From Apostichopus japonicus (taxonomy: Eukaryota; Echinodermata; Holothuroidea; Aspidochirotida; Stichopodidae), in assembly GCF_037975245.1 (NCBI RefSeq), contig NC_092579.1, positions 28,154,166 to 28,218,165 on the forward strand: a stretch of 64,000 nucleotides of DNA. Reading direction: 5' to 3'. The translations under genes were made by a program, and so were the position numbers. Positions within the stretch are counted from its first letter, which is position 1. Each line of letters opens with the position of its first letter. Of the stretch, positions 33,201 through 45,813 are shown in pieces. The notes below the pieces were generated by a model. It saw only the letters and a program-made list of their open reading frames with translations. It had not been told where the DNA came from and searched no databases.

Positions 33201-36200
33201 TGAACAAATTGTTTGTTTAAATGCATTTCATAATTTTATCTTGCAAAAGGTTCTCCTAAAATATCAAAATTTTACTGTAATTGCAAGAATCCTTGTGAAG
33301 AGAGAAGTTTTACAGAGTTGATTTGCATTTATATTATTGCAAATAAAAAATACCTCATGAACAACAATAAATGTGCTTTGCCTATAGCTACTGTACAACC
33401 TGCAATATCCAACTCTAACATTTTGTTGGAACAAGTTTTTTAAGTTGTTCATTTCATAACTTAATTAATTAATAAGAGACTAGTCCTACTGTTCTGAAGT
33501 ACAATAGCCCTCTGCACTGTGAATGCAATAACGTACACAAATTTCAACTAACACCCAGTGCAGTGAGAACAGATAATTAAATGAATAAACAACTACAGTA
33601 TACATACATAGGTGGGTCTTTAGATTCATACATATCACCTGATTAAAGAAATAACCACAAACAGTGCCTGACTTTAGTCTTGAAGCTTGTCAGTTTCTAG
33701 GTAAACATTCTACAATTATTGGTCGATTAAGGTTGGTAGATATAGAAGGTTTAATTAAATTTGTCTGTCTCAAAGATGTTTGGTTTCACAAATTGTCTAG
33801 TCCAAGATTTCTAAATCCTAGAGGAAAAACCATGCTTTCAGCTGTTGCTGTCAACATTTTATAGAAAATACACCCTCAACATCATCTTCCTAGAAAAAGA
33901 TAAGACATGCAGACTTCTTTTTTCCAGAATTAAGCCCAATGTGACAAAAGGCTCTGTAAGTGTGATTATTTCATCTAATCACTCACGCCTGAATGGTCGC
34001 CCATTTAGTTCTATACACCCTAACTAGATCACAATACTGACTGCATTCGTTTATTGATTTTCTTGGTGTTTACTCTGCCAGACTAGCTAATTACAAAACA
34101 GAAGTTTTAGGATCACCTGCAGGATTCCATAAGTGAGGCAATTACATCCTTGACTTAGTTTTATAAATACTCTCGTAACCAACAACCTTGTCTGAAGTTG
34201 TTTTCAGGATTGATTTATTTCCATTTGTCATATCCTGATGATCTGACAATTCAGGCGTTTGCTTCTACCACAGAGCACAAATTCTGTATTTTCAATTGAT
34301 TTACTTGTTTTGATTAAAAATAATATTGGCATGGGCCATATCATACCAAAACTCACCAATAATAGATAGAAAAAAATGGTAAGTGGATCATAAATAATTG
34401 GATCAATGAAAACAGCCAAGGACAAAAGCGATGCAAATGAAATCATTTTTTAGCCTGGTATTTTTCTTTTCTATTTATGGCACCTTTCAGCATGCAGAAA
34501 CTTAGGAGACTTTTATTAAATAATTAATAAGTGACGATATTCCATTGTACACATTTGGTCTACAGTATAGGTACTGTAATACTTTTCTTCATTTATTCAC
34601 ATGATGTAAATTGATAATTGTACCAAAATGATTGCAAAATATTGCTTTATACTGTCATATACTGTATGAATAATTATGCAATTTGAAGTATTTTGTTGGT
34701 TTCAAGAGCGAAATTTTAACATGTAGTAAAACTATATATAGTCAAAGTAGCATCTGCAATCTGTTATCATTTTCACATCAAAGTTCTCAACTGTGAGAAG
34801 TTCAAAAGCATTGAAAGAATAACATTTAAGGGTGTGAAGACTCGGGCAAAAAGAAAAGTCTAATGCCGGTAATCTAGTTTCGAATGAGGTGTAACACCAA
34901 ACCAAACCACGTGCGGCCATCTGAAAAAGTTAACTTTCTGTTGCTTGCAAGTGACGTTTTGTTCTTGTCGCTACAAAATGCAGACAGTAATGAAACGTGA
35001 TACCTTGTTATCTTTAGCTGGACCTGAGATGTCCATCACTGTATCGTTTATACACTGTGCTGTGGGTATTGACCGCAGCTGTATGTACTGACTGTACACT
35101 AGTGTCTTATTACCGACGGTAGCAAGCAGTGTGTGTATTTTCTGGGATCGATGGCGGTGTCTAACATGGCGGTGTTTCGTTCTTCGAAACTAGATTACCG
35201 GCATTAGACGTTTCTTTTTTAGGGGGGGGGGGGGTCTTCACACCCTTAAATTTAAAATTTTGAACTCTTTCACCAAATCCAAAAGTTATGTGATGACTGT
35301 ATGACCCTTAAAATGCCTAATTAATCTAAACAGCTACCCAGGTCCACACACATTTTTATCTTCTTGTTTGTATACTGTATATCTCTGTCTCACAATTGTT
35401 CCATGAATGTCAAAGTAATTTAAGAACAAAGTGGCTATTGTTACGACTAGTCGTAACAATAATTCCCGACTACGCATGCGCAGTTGCTATTTTCATGACC
35501 AGGAGTACTATTTTTACGACGAGGAGAAACAATAATTTCCGGTTAGGGTTAGGGTAAGGGTTAGGATTGAGGTTTAGGGTTATGTTTAGGGTTAGGGTTA
35601 TCCCTACTACATGCGCAGTTGCTTTATTTACTTTACTGCGCTTGAATTTGCCTTTGTCGTAAGAATAGTTTATAAATAATTGTTACGACTCGTCGTAAGA
35701 ATAGCCACGGCCATTTAAGAACTTGAAGCCTAGGTGTATTTGTTCATAAATGTTTTTTCAACAGCAGTGGCATAAATCTTGACATTGACTTGCTATTGAA
35801 CTTACTGTTAACAATTTAAGCAACTGACAAACCATTTAGAATTTTAATTTGCTCAAACACATATAAAAAGGGGGCAGGGAGGAGGTAGGAGTTGAAAGAG
35901 CATTATAAGCATATAAGCCTCATCTAAATTGTCGATAAATTTATCAAATTCTATGTGTAGAATTCTGCTTATATTCCCCTTACACTATAACTTAGTACAT
36001 GGGGCAAGCAGTTTGTGTCCCCTACAACTAAGCTACTCGATTTGTTAAATGTTAGCCAATGAAAGCACAGTATTTGATGGAAATGTTTAAAGTCTGTAGG
36101 ATACAGCAAAAATTTAATTGGTTTGTTTGATAGATTTGACTATTGACAAATTTGGTCAAATCTTAGTCTAAGTCTGTTGCAATTTACCTGCAGACAAACC

Positions 36201-36671
36201 CATATGATTTCTGTGCTCTCACTTAATGAAAAAATGCCAGTTTGTGGATTTTTCAGTTGTACTTATTGAGTGTATGTTTGTTGTTATTGTTTTTGAAACA
36301 TACAATTTGGACTGTGGTTGACTTCAAAATCACATTAGTTGAACTAAATAAGGTTAGGACTGACTGTCAGTAGAATACTGTATAAGTACATAGAACTAGG
36401 TTAGCCAATGAAATGTTAACTAATATAATTCTGTAAAATACAAGAAATATTCCAAAGCCTATCTCGCTACGTTTGGCCCTGGGCTATGGTTATTAATATT
36501 TTGTACAAATTAGGCCTAAAGTCATCAACGTAATTGGCTTAGGCCTATGCGTATAGGGTACATTGCTTAGCAAATTTGTGCTCACCTAATGTCTTTGATC
36601 GAATACATATGTTGCATTAGCTGGCTAACCCTATCTTCATCGAACGCAACTGGTTCCATGGTGGACGCCAT
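30242..36671 (-). CDS. ZC4H2: ZC4H2 zinc-finger protein (5 exons, complete)
   Basis: Exons: 36586-36671, 33004-33175, 31060-31232, 30520-30691, 30242-30370, joined in phase to 243 residues (human about 224). It starts [21 protein letters not shown] long coiled coil follows ([19 protein letters not shown], then [15 protein letters not shown] and an [17 protein letters not shown] stretch), then a Ser/Thr-rich linker and the C-terminal zinc finger [18 protein letters not shown], ending in a basic KKVKRK stretch that can serve for nuclear import. In vertebrates ZC4H2 acts in neural development and RNF220-linked ubiquitin signalling. One His of the C4H2 set (after the second Cys in human, as I recall it) is Gln here. 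The alternative start at Met5 is possible. Introns hold a Penelope fragment and two MITEs. Confidence 0.95.
31440..31465. repeat. Poly-C run in ZC4H2 intron 2
   Basis: A C-rich homopolymer following GGATCGAGCACGTGGG, similar in style to the other GGATC-plus-C-run fragments. Confidence 0.6.
31800..32290 (+). mobile_element. Penelope-like element 3' end with hammerhead-like motif
   Basis: The frame from 31819 includes [20 protein letters not shown] and ESFAPFN, matching the region after the GIY-YIG endonuclease core of Penelope-like retroelements (HFN.PGH pattern). The frame then degenerates into C/T-rich sequence. At 32250-32277 a hammerhead-type core occurs: CTGAAGA, a GATCTT/AGGATC hairpin with loop GCT, then GAAAC. 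Such ribozyme-like motifs are known at the ends of Penelope-like elements. It lies inside ZC4H2 intron 2, antisense to the gene, and is 5' truncated. Confidence 0.7.
34825..35250. mobile_element. MITE with ~60 bp TIRs (family 1, full copy)
   Basis: Left end TTTAAGGGTGTGAAGACTC leading to GCCGGTAATCTAGTTTCGAA, matched in inverse at the right end (TTCGAAACTAGATTACCGGC ... CTTCACACCCTTAAA). A poly-G run interrupts the right TIR. The interior (CAAAATGCAGACAG to GGGATCGATGG) is shared with 55,937-56,213. No ORF. It lies in ZC4H2 intron 1. Confidence 0.82.
35431..35708. mobile_element. MITE with GTGGCTATT TIRs and internal TTAGGG-like repeat
   Basis: Left end GTGGCTATTGTTACGACTAG and right end inverse ending AAGAATAGCCAC. 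Each TIR contains its own palindrome around TTACGACTAGTCGTAA. The interior at 35,540-35,605 has several TTAGGG units. About 278 bp, no ORF, in ZC4H2 intron 1, about 180 bp from the family 1 MITE. Confidence 0.82.
35925..36092. repeat. Dispersed repeat, copy 1
   Basis: The blocks TCTAAATTGTC.ATAAAT, AATTCTGCTTATAT and TTGTTA.ATGTTAGCCAAT recur in the same order at 40,150-40,262, with a 60 bp length difference between blocks. Old interspersed repeat of unknown type. Confidence 0.65.
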
Positions 36672-37067
36672 AGTAGAACGCAAAAAAAAGCGATAACTCG
36701 GACGAAGTTTATTCGTATAGGTTATGTAGAGTTAAGAATTGTTCCCTTGAAAGTTGAAGTTGGTTAAAATTAGTTATATGTTAACTCAGTACTATACTGT
36801 ACAACGAAACCTTCTCGGCACACCGCACTGATGTGTTTACTTCGCTGAATTACATTCAGCCGCGGGAGTATTAATATTACTTCCGTGCATTCAGCCGTAC
36901 ATGTGTATGTAGAGAACAACTATTTGTACCTATCGACTCGTCTTTTCTGAGTGAACTTTCGCAGATAAGTTGTGGAACCCCGCCCCCGCCATCGATTTAG
37001 AATGCAGCTTCACTGCGGTACGTACCCGGTCATAATAATGGAACAAAGAATTTGCGGAAACATTTTA

Positions 37068-37150
37068 CAGTGGCGTATCCAGGATTTTTCGATTAGGGGG
37101 AGGGTGTGGAATGAAGGGGAAAGTCGGGAAGGACAAGCGCATCTGAGAAT
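37068..37150 (+). repeat. G-rich dispersed repeat fragment
   Basis: AGTGGCGTATCCAGGATTTT followed by a G-rich stretch. Same style as 21,290 (inverse) and 3956. Confidence 0.5.
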
Positions 37151-37921
37151 TTGAAAGTGACATACATATGATTTCAAAATTGTGGGAGGGGCATTCATCT
37201 TAAGTGGAATCTAATTGTGGTGTTATCTTTTAACAATGAAAATTATTTCTCTGCAGATTTTCAAAGCTGGATTTACTGCAAATGGTATCAAAATCCCCCA
37301 CCCCCATCCCTTCCATCTCAAGTATGTAAATAATCTTGTATAATGAGATAAGTTGAGATAATCGCTATTAGTCAATTGATTAATGAGTCTGGAAATTTGG
37401 CATATTTTATTTAGTTATCAGATTCTTTGAGGGTAGGAAGGGGTATAGCTACTTTATTCTAACCGGTCCCTCATAACAAAAGACCTGTTGCTACTTGAGA
37501 ATATTTTAAAGCCCAATTATTGTAAACATGAAACGAGGCACTAGATGTTGATGAAAATTCATTTATTTTGTTTACATACAAATCACATGTACAAACACTT
37601 TACAAGAATGGCTGACCCCATCTTCAAGTGGAAACAAAAAGCCCTGAAGCTGTGTGATTATTAATATGTTAAATTATATATAATTATACAACAATTAAGT
37701 GGGTGTCAGTAGGCTTGGTATATCACTTAAATGTGAGTTTTAATCAAAGTAAAATTCTGAAAATTACATTTAAAAGGTCTCCCCACCTCAAGTAAAGAAA
37801 AAAAAAAACATGTACTAGAAATTATGTTCACCATTTGAATGTTCTGTGTCTAGAAACTATATTGATGCTCTTCTTCAGCTAGTAACTTTGATGTTTTGTT
37901 CCACAACTACCAACATGAATG

Positions 37922-40890
37922 CTACATCTTTTCAGCCTCCTTATCCCGTTTGCTGATGTTTCGATTTCCAAGGACATAGTGTCGAAGTGGTTTCTCCTTC
38001 CATCCCTTGGTGGCATAATCTACACCTATCCTTGGACATGAAATGATGTCTTCAGATGCCAAGAGAGGTGCATCTTCAATCCACAATGAAGAGTTAGTTA
38101 CAAGACTTTCTTTATCAAATAATTTCTTTGTGATCTGTAAGGCACCAGTGAGCTTTCCAGGTCCACTGCAGAGAGCAGTATCTTTCAATGCCTTTGATGA
38201 CTTTCTTCCCTTAGAGCGGAACTTCTGCATAAGTTCCTCCCCGTCGATGGGTTCTAACGCTCTCAGTAACACAGCATTTCCATCCCCTACAGAAAGGAAG
38301 AATGAAACAATTTGATAGTCACATGACATATGCACATTTGAAAGTTATATTGTAGAGATAGCTTATTACTTATGCGACTTGCACTGGCCCTGTTATGTAT
38401 AAGAAGTATGTGTGTCAGTTTACATATGTATACCAGGTGGACACAGTACTGTATTCAGTTCATTCCTCCTATCAATGGTATATTGTTCTTTATGCATATA
38501 TTATGTTAATAGCTAGACCAGTGGTCTATAGTTGGTGTGGTACATGCTACATTCCTCCTATCAATGGTACATTGTTCTTATGCATTTATGTTATGTAAAT
38601 AGCTAGACAAGCAGTCTAGTTAGTAAGACTGAATAAAGAAGTAAGGCAGAGCCTCCCAGACCCTCAGAGTGTGCACATGTATTTTCTTGTTTCTGTGTTT
38701 TGTGTTCAAAGTCTGTCCGTTGTCAAGCCCTCGGACTCTACAATATGTACTCCATTTATCAAATTTCAAACTGATATTGCCTATCCAAGCCTCAGTTGTT
38801 GGAGATCCCTACATGTCCAGTTCATAGAGAGCAGAACTTATGATCCTCAGGTGTGAATACCACTCTAGCCAGAACATTCAGTCTTTGCTCATTTCAAATT
38901 AGTTGATAATTTCTTCTCAGTTTTCCATTGTCAAGTTTCCAAATGTACTTTTTCTGTAGGGTCCGAACACCTTCAATACAGTATTCCAAGACATTCCGGA
39001 GCCCGAGTTCAATTATTAAGCGATTTTAAGTCTGATAGGCCAGTTATATTGACTTTAAGGGTTGACAATTCAGTAAATTACTTCTTTGAAGTTTCAGCAT
39101 TGAGTGACCATTTATTGACTTTCTTACATAATTTTGGGTACAACATTGATGAGATTAAAGCAAAAGTGATCATGCTATTTAGTTGCCATACATTCTTTGA
39201 AAATGTTCTAATGAGATCGTCACAAAATTATGATTGATATTTTCGCTAGATTCATTCACGCCCTCATCATTAAATAGTGCAAGCCGCATGAATGCATTTC
39301 CACCTGTGTTTGTGTAAAGAGATGCATGCATGCTCAAGGGAACAATCAATAAGGAAACACAGGGCTAAAACCAGTCAAATAATTATATTGTATAAAGTAC
39401 AGTATAAGCAAATAAACTAACCTTTGCTGGATATGTTCATGCAGTGATACATCCCATATATGAGGTAGACATACACAGAACCAGGCGCCATCCACATGGC
39501 CTTATTTTTTGCAGATTTGTGACCTTGGTATGAATGACAGGCGGAGTCCTCCGTGCCAAGGTAAGCCTCTGTCTCAACGATTTTCCCGCTGATTCTTTCT
39601 CCATCGAGCTCTCTCACCAAGACTTTTCCAAGGAGATCTTTAGCAAGCTTCACACAATCTTGGTCAAAGAAACTAGACCCAAGTCTGGTGTCTTTTTTCC
39701 CTAGAAAGTAAGGGCTGGTTTTTCTCTTCAACGTATCTGGGGATTTTGCTTGACTTTTCTTCACAGTCTTTGTCTTTCTAGCATATTTGGCCACCTTCTT
39801 GGTTAGTTGACTAGCCTCAGTAGCTGACTTTCTCTTCATTATTACACTAAATACATATGACACTCTTTTTAGCACAAAGGTCACCTTGACTGATTCTACC
39901 TGTAGAAAAATAAGACATATTTAAAACTTACATATATCATCATATCTTTCACTAAATCGAAAGTGCACAGTACAAGCAGCGCTTATGCATCAGTTCATTT
40001 GAAACAGCTGTTTTGAACAGTTTTATCAGTACCTGGGCATTTTCAGCTCAATGTCCTAAAACGTCAAAACAGATCCAACAGGCCTATAACATTCAGCACA
40101 AGGAGAAACAGAAGCCTCATGTTTACTGGCCAATGTTAGTACTGCAAGAGTCTAAATTGTCAATAAATCTATCAAATATAATTCTGCTTATATATGTCCG
40201 CTGTACTTAAGCCACTCAATTTGTTAGATGTTAGCCAATAAGAACACATTACTTGATGCATAAGGGAAAGTTCTAACTATATGCACTGCTGGCCAAGGAT
40301 CACATTTGCAAAAGTCATTTTGAGGGTAATGTGACAATTTCAGATAGGTTGGGCTGATGAGAGACATTCTGTACCTTGTCCCTACATGTGAAAAAGCAAA
40401 TTAATAAAGTGTTGTGGCGTTACTAGCCTACTGTATATATAGGCTCTATAGGTTTAGTTTAACAATTGGCCTGTGACAGGATCTACTTGGATTTTGGACA
40501 GATGTTGTTTGAAGTATATGTCACCCATGGAAGGATATTATCCAGTATGGTGTTGGTGTTCACAATTGTCCAGTAGTTTTGCTTATGTTAGAGTACACTC
40601 TCATTGGAAGTATAGTGTAGGCCTAGATTAGGCCTAGGCCATACATACTTTACGCCTGTGAATTGACTTAGGTAAAGGTATAAAGTAATGCATATATAGC
40701 CTAACTTAGGGTTGATAATGGTACATAGTTCGCTAATTTCTAGTAACAAACCTAGATTGCCGCACCACTGTTTCTTACACCACTGAACGTTTCCAATAAA
40801 AGTTTGCGTTACCGACCATCTACCAGAACTACGATTACGAACACGTCTTGACTTGCAGTTATCAATATCATTATCAGTCAACTGTGTCAT
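37922..40890 (-). CDS. MPG: DNA-3-methyladenine glycosylase (AAG/MPG)
   Basis: Removes alkylated purines and hypoxanthine from nuclear DNA to start base-excision repair. Core exons: 39422-39899 and 37922-38286, joined G|GG at SSKGDGNAV. The frame has a basic Lys-rich N-terminus, then GSSFFDQDCVKLAKDLLGK, the catalytic segment GKIVETEAYLGTED (the Glu is the general base), the YVYLIYGMYHCMNIS segment carrying the intercalating Tyr, LLRALEP, and CSGPGKL. The likely first exon is 40813-40890 (MTQLTDNDIDNC, donor GTAACG), giving 306 residues. Starting at the internal Met at 39839 instead gives 260. Human is 298. Exon 1 is the least certain part. Confidence 0.92.
38462..38640. repeat. Two-copy 89 bp tandem duplication in MPG intron
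   Basis: ATTCCTCCTATCAATGGTA starts units at 38,462 and 38,551; both continue to an ATAGCTAGAC.AG..GTCTA segment. Confidence 0.85.
40150..40262. repeat. Dispersed repeat, copy 2
   Basis: Shorter relative of 35,925-36,092, upstream of the second MPG exon. Confidence 0.6.
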
Positions 40891-41321
40891 GGTCCCCGGG
40901 AATTTCCCTTTTTTAATATCCAGGGGTGCACGTCAATTTCTTGGCACCCATACGCAACATCACTGTTTTGTTATTCAATTTCAAACTGGCATTTTTTTTG
41001 GGAGGGAGGGGGGGGCAATGTTTGTTAAATCTCTAAAATACTATAAACAGCATTAGTAGTGATTTTAATTTCACATTTCGTTCATACTATGATACAAATT
41101 GGTATATAAATATGTCATGGCCTTCAAATTTACCATGAAAATAGCTGTTAAAGAGAGTGAGGAGGGGGGCTGGGAGAGACAAAAAAAGCTATTCAAATTG
41201 AATTAATCTACCAAGTGGGTCACTTGTATGCAGTGCTGTAGTCGATCTTTTTCCTTTGAGAGGCTGATGGGGGAAGTAGTTGGGTCAGGTGGTTAGTAAA
41301 TATATATTACAATAGCCCAAA

Positions 41322-41412
41322 TGGGGTGAATACATGGTGCAGCGGTTAGTGGCCTTCCAATAATCATTAGGTTCTTGGTTCAATTTCTCACAAGGAACCA
41401 GATTCCCTTTGA
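41322..41412 (+). mobile_element. tRNA-derived SINE fragment
   Basis: A degenerate box A (TGGTGCAGCGGTTAGTGG), an anticodon-arm-like CCTT...AAGG region and a box B (TTGGTTCAATTTC) are spaced as in a tRNA, but the acceptor ends do not pair. Best read as the head of a tRNA-derived SINE. A G-rich GTAGGAAGCTTCC fragment follows at 41,508. Confidence 0.5.
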
Positions 41413-42419
41413 CCTATTAAAATGACTGCCTTGTAGTGTTTATGAGCGGAGTCTTTCGTGGGTTTAATATATTTCAGTTGAGATATTGGTGAGTATTTTT
41501 TTGATGTAGGAAGCTTCCCAAAAGTTGGGAGGGGATGGGGTGGAAAGCAGGTGGGGTTTGAGACACTTTCCCATGAATAATTTTATATTGGTACCAAAAG
41601 GGTGACTTAAATTAACAGTCTTATAACCTTTTTAAGTATCGTTATATCATATAGATAGACCTGATCATATTTGTCTGTATTTCTTGCTTGAGTGTGCAGG
41701 TGGACTTAAAAAAAAAAAGTGAATCTGACAAGGTTGAAATAAAGACAGTTGAAAATCTCTCTCAATTGTGAATTTGCCATTCCAGGTGGAATTATAATAT
41801 TTACAGAGTAAAAGAGAAAATCATCAGGGCTGGTCTGGAGCTTAATAACAGTCAATTCACATTTTACATATAACTTTATTTACAGTAAACACAAGTTCTT
41901 ATGATGACTCTCAAGACTCATATCAATGTATTAAATTATGTATTTTAAGTTTGTTAATGAATCCCTGACAATAATCACAAATATCACAAGTCACAACTCC
42001 TTACAACACTTGTTGAAACCAATTTTTCTAACTTTATTTTGTTCTCTGCGATAAGTATTAATTCAGCTGGAATTTGAAAGAGGGTAACAACAAGTACTCT
42101 TTTCCAATAGCAGTTCAGTGAAATAACATTTCAACAGAATTAAAGTGGCTTGAATAATCTGTAGCAATGATACAAAGAATTTTCATGTTAACAGTCAAAC
42201 ACAGCATCGATGTTTCTGCCTAGAAATGGCAGACATGTTAATGGTCATCAGTATTGACTTCATACGTTAGAGAGTTGACAAATAGAACTCATCACAGTCA
42301 GTCTCTGTGTGCACATAGCATTGACTATATTCCACATTGGTGTTAAATGATGCAGAACATCAGTTAAGGCAACCACGTGAACCACCTTCATCCAGTAATG
42401 ATGATTCGGTTTCGAACGA

Positions 42420-45397
42420 TCATCTTCTTCTTGTGCCAGATAATATCACAGGTTCCCCAACATGCATATCGACTGAGACATCTCTCTCTGAAAATGAAAT
42501 AGAAAGAGGTTAGAAAACAAAGACTTGGGAAAGAGGGTGGAGAGACAAGGGAGGAAGATGAGCACACGCTCCACAATTTTCTAAGAATAAAGGTCTGTGT
42601 TTCTGAACCTTTCACTTCAGTTTAAATAGTCAGAAAATGATTAATTTATTGGAGAAAGCAACAGAGTATATAGAAGAACTCATGTATTTATATTAACAAG
42701 AACATGAATATTTTTACTTTTGGCATAAAAATGTTGTTACTGCTTAAAGCTGCTTTGTTAACAATGAAATCACAGGGCGTTGTGAAATGCCTACAAGTAG
42801 CAAACAGATTATCCCTTCTCCATCTTGTGCAGCTCTTACAGACTAAATCAAGTACCAGAGGTAGGCAAATTCTGCAGATGGTCCTCCTGGAACCCATAAT
42901 GAGCATTTGCAATTGGTTTCCATCCTTCCATATAGCTTTCACCTCCACTCTCCTACAATATAACTCGATAATTTGGGCACTTTGACGTTAATTTAGTTCT
43001 GGTGAGAAACACTTCCTTCTCTCACACAATGCAGATTGGTATAGTGTACAATAGCTTTTAAAATGCAATGACAGCAATTTCTTACAAGGAAAGCTATTAC
43101 TTTTACTAAAGCTATAGCTTCAAAATTCGTTGACTAGAAGTGCACTCAGAATTGCACTCAGTTTTGGATATAAAGTTTTATATGGGAATTTTATGTCAAA
43201 GGGTTTTTAGAGTGAGAGAAGAATGGGATGAGGGTGGGGGTACTTAAGTGAGAAGAATGGGATGAGGGTTGGGGTAATTAAGTGAGAAGAATGGGATGAG
43301 GGTTGGGGTAATTAAATGAGCAATACGGTACCAACTGACAGGAACCACAGTACTGTTCAATGCTAATGCATTTCTTACCATTTTGTCTTCTCCCATCTGA
43401 CCTTTGACCATCAAAGCTTCTAGTGTCTTTGTTTTTACGAGGCTTCATCGACAATCCAGGACCTTTGCTCTCCAAAAAGTGAGACAGCACACCGTACAAT
43501 AGAGGTCTATTACGTAAAGATGAAAATTGTCAATGTATTAAAAACTAGACCATTGCATAAGGGACAAGACATACATATAAACTTCTGAAGCCTTAAGGAC
43601 AAATCAATGTCAGGCTTACTATAAGAGTTGAAGTGGGAAGGTTTAAGGGAGTGGGTTGGGGGGGGGGTGGAGGGAGGAGATGAGTGGGACTACAAAATTA
43701 TTCCTCACAGGTTAAATGGGAAGATCTTTAATTGTGAAATATGTATTAAAGAATAGTTAACAGAAAAAAATAACAAGAAAGATAACACTGTTTGAGGAGC
43801 AACTCTTAAGAAATCAATTAATTTTTCTTAAGTAATGATCAGAAAGCAAACTTACAACCTGGCTGTGTCACTGTCTTCCTGAATGTTGAGTTCGTTTGTC
43901 AAGAATGATCTATCTAAAGGAGTCTTTGGCTGGCCAGTTTCTGAAAGACATAGCATTAAAACCTTACTATACATGCAGTAAAATGTCAAAAATGATCGAA
44001 TGAAGTGCTCTATGCACATTGAGACTTTAAGTTTCTGTACAGAAAGGAGAGGAGGTCTACAAAAAAAAATACAGAGCTTTTGCAAGTAAATAAGGAGCAA
44101 GTGAAAAATACCACAAAAACAAACAATTTCCAGAAAACTGCATTTTTTGGTGAGATGAAATAATTAATGCAGGCATTGAAGTTACCTGCCATCAAAACTG
44201 ATAATGAATATTTGTAATGGTTGAATTCCAAGTATTCTCTGATGAGTTCGTTAATCAGCATATTCTCACTGCTAAGAGTGGGACGAGATTCCAACTGATC
44301 ATCTAGAGAGTGAAATACCTCCGCTCTCATCCGTGCTCTCATTTGACCCATCACACCTCTGTTTTCCAGGGTTTCTTTCAACACTGGGAATGGATATGGA
44401 AAAGAAACAGTTGGATCAAGAAAGAAAACAGATAACTTCAACGTAAAGGACTTGATCAATAGTCCACAGATGCATTCAACATTATGCTAAAAATTTGTAT
44501 GAAATAAGTTTAGTACATGTCATATATATATCTCTAACTCCCAAGCAACTTTGTAGCTACTTTCTGAGCATTATCTTCCATTGGATTTATCTAATATCTG
44601 TATCAGCATTGTGTTACATAATACAAGTGATGACTTTGAAAACTGAATCTGACGGATCTCACACTGTAATACCTCATCAACCGGCAAAGACTCTCCACCA
44701 CACAGACTTGAAAGTACTAAATTATCAAACAGCAGTAAAATGGTAAATAATGCATTCATCACGTAGCATTCACATGCAGAAGTCATCAAAACTGATCTGA
44801 ATCTGCATTACTGTTACAGGCTATGACAATGCCTTAGTGTTGTTTCTTATATGCCACAACATGACAACTTTATCAGTGGCAGTAAATGTATATAGGCTAA
44901 TTGCCAGTATGTTGTAATGAAATCCTGTAAGAAGATTACTTTTTAGGCCTAGGCTAAAGTATGCTATGCCTGATCAATAATGGGACTTTCTGCTGCTGTA
45001 GAAAAATTATGAATGTCCGAAAGTCTGTCAAAATGGTATTATACTATGCATAAGTATATTAACACTAATACTCTTGAGTCTTAGCCTAGGCCTAGGCTAA
45101 ATCATAATTAGTAATATTTCTTACCTATACTAGGAATTAGGTCTGTATTGTATCCTATACATTGGAAGCGAATTTGATTTCCTTAAGACATTATGCTATT
45201 CTACTCATAGCCTTTATCTTCAACTTTCATGTTAATTGCTAGGTCTCGGACGAACTAGTACTACTACTAGCCTACACTAGAAGTCTACAGTAGTCTAGTT
45301 CCGCTACATTACCGAATGGTGTAGGCTTAACCTAACTGGCCTAGGCTATGCCCATTCCGTCTTTATCACCTGATTTCAGTTCTTGAACATTGGACAT
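42420..45397 (-). CDS. CEP20: CEP20/FOPNL-like centrosomal LisH protein (5 exons, complete)
   Basis: Exons: 45370-45397, 44186-44383, 43856-43940, 43379-43506, 42420-42487, joined in phase to 168 residues (human about 174). It starts MSNVQELKSVLKETLENRG. The FOP N-terminal dimerisation/LisH region is clear: MGQMRARMRAEVFHSLDD, then NMLINELIREYLEFNHYKYS. It continues ETGQPKTPLDRSFLTNEL and LLYGVLSHFLESKG, then a basic, low-complexity tail ending RRR. Vertebrate CEP20 localises to centriolar satellites and basal bodies and is needed for ciliogenesis. The short 28 bp first exon is supported by the ELK-VLK join seen in the human protein. The 3' exon is least conserved but fits phase, acceptor and length. 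Confidence 0.94.
43217..43318. repeat. 34 bp tandem repeat, three copies, in CEP20 intron 4
   Basis: AGAAGAATGGGATGAGGGT recurs at 43,217, 43,251 and 43,285. It ends about 60 bp beyond the 3' side of exon 4's donor. Confidence 0.9.
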
Positions 45398-45813
45398 ATT
45401 AAAAGAATTCCCGTGAAAGTATAGTGTAATACCAAACGCTATAATATCAATATAAACATTTGTAAATCATTCGAAACTCCTCGAATTTAAGGAGCTGCTA
45501 ACTCTCGTTGCGTTTCATAACATTCCTTACTGTACAGGGTTGGCTCTGATTTGTTTTGAAAATAGCGCCACAGCTCCGTCCTGACAGATTGAATTTAGAA
45601 ATGACGTCATTTTGTGGTCTTCTGTGATGTATGCGGAGGCGCGGCAGACTACTACAGCAGAAGCAGACGACGAGCACATGCTGAGAGTGTCCAGCCTTTG
45701 GTCACTCGTTCTAAACGCTCTGATTGGCCATTGCATGCAGTATAGGCCTATTTGGTAATTCAGACCAGACCTTGAACTCGATCACTATATACATTTACTT
45801 TGTGACTTACTTA
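45398..45813. promoter_or_regulatory. Probable bidirectional promoter of CEP20 and a plus-strand transcript
   Basis: A CpG-containing stretch with TGACGTCA-like (ATGACGTCAT at 45,600) and ATTGGCCA (45,723, CCAAT-type) motifs lies between the CEP20 start and a candidate plus-strand first exon. The ATGACGTCAT palindrome is a perfect CRE/ATF-type site. No TATA box was seen on either side. This is inference from position and motifs. Confidence 0.4.
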
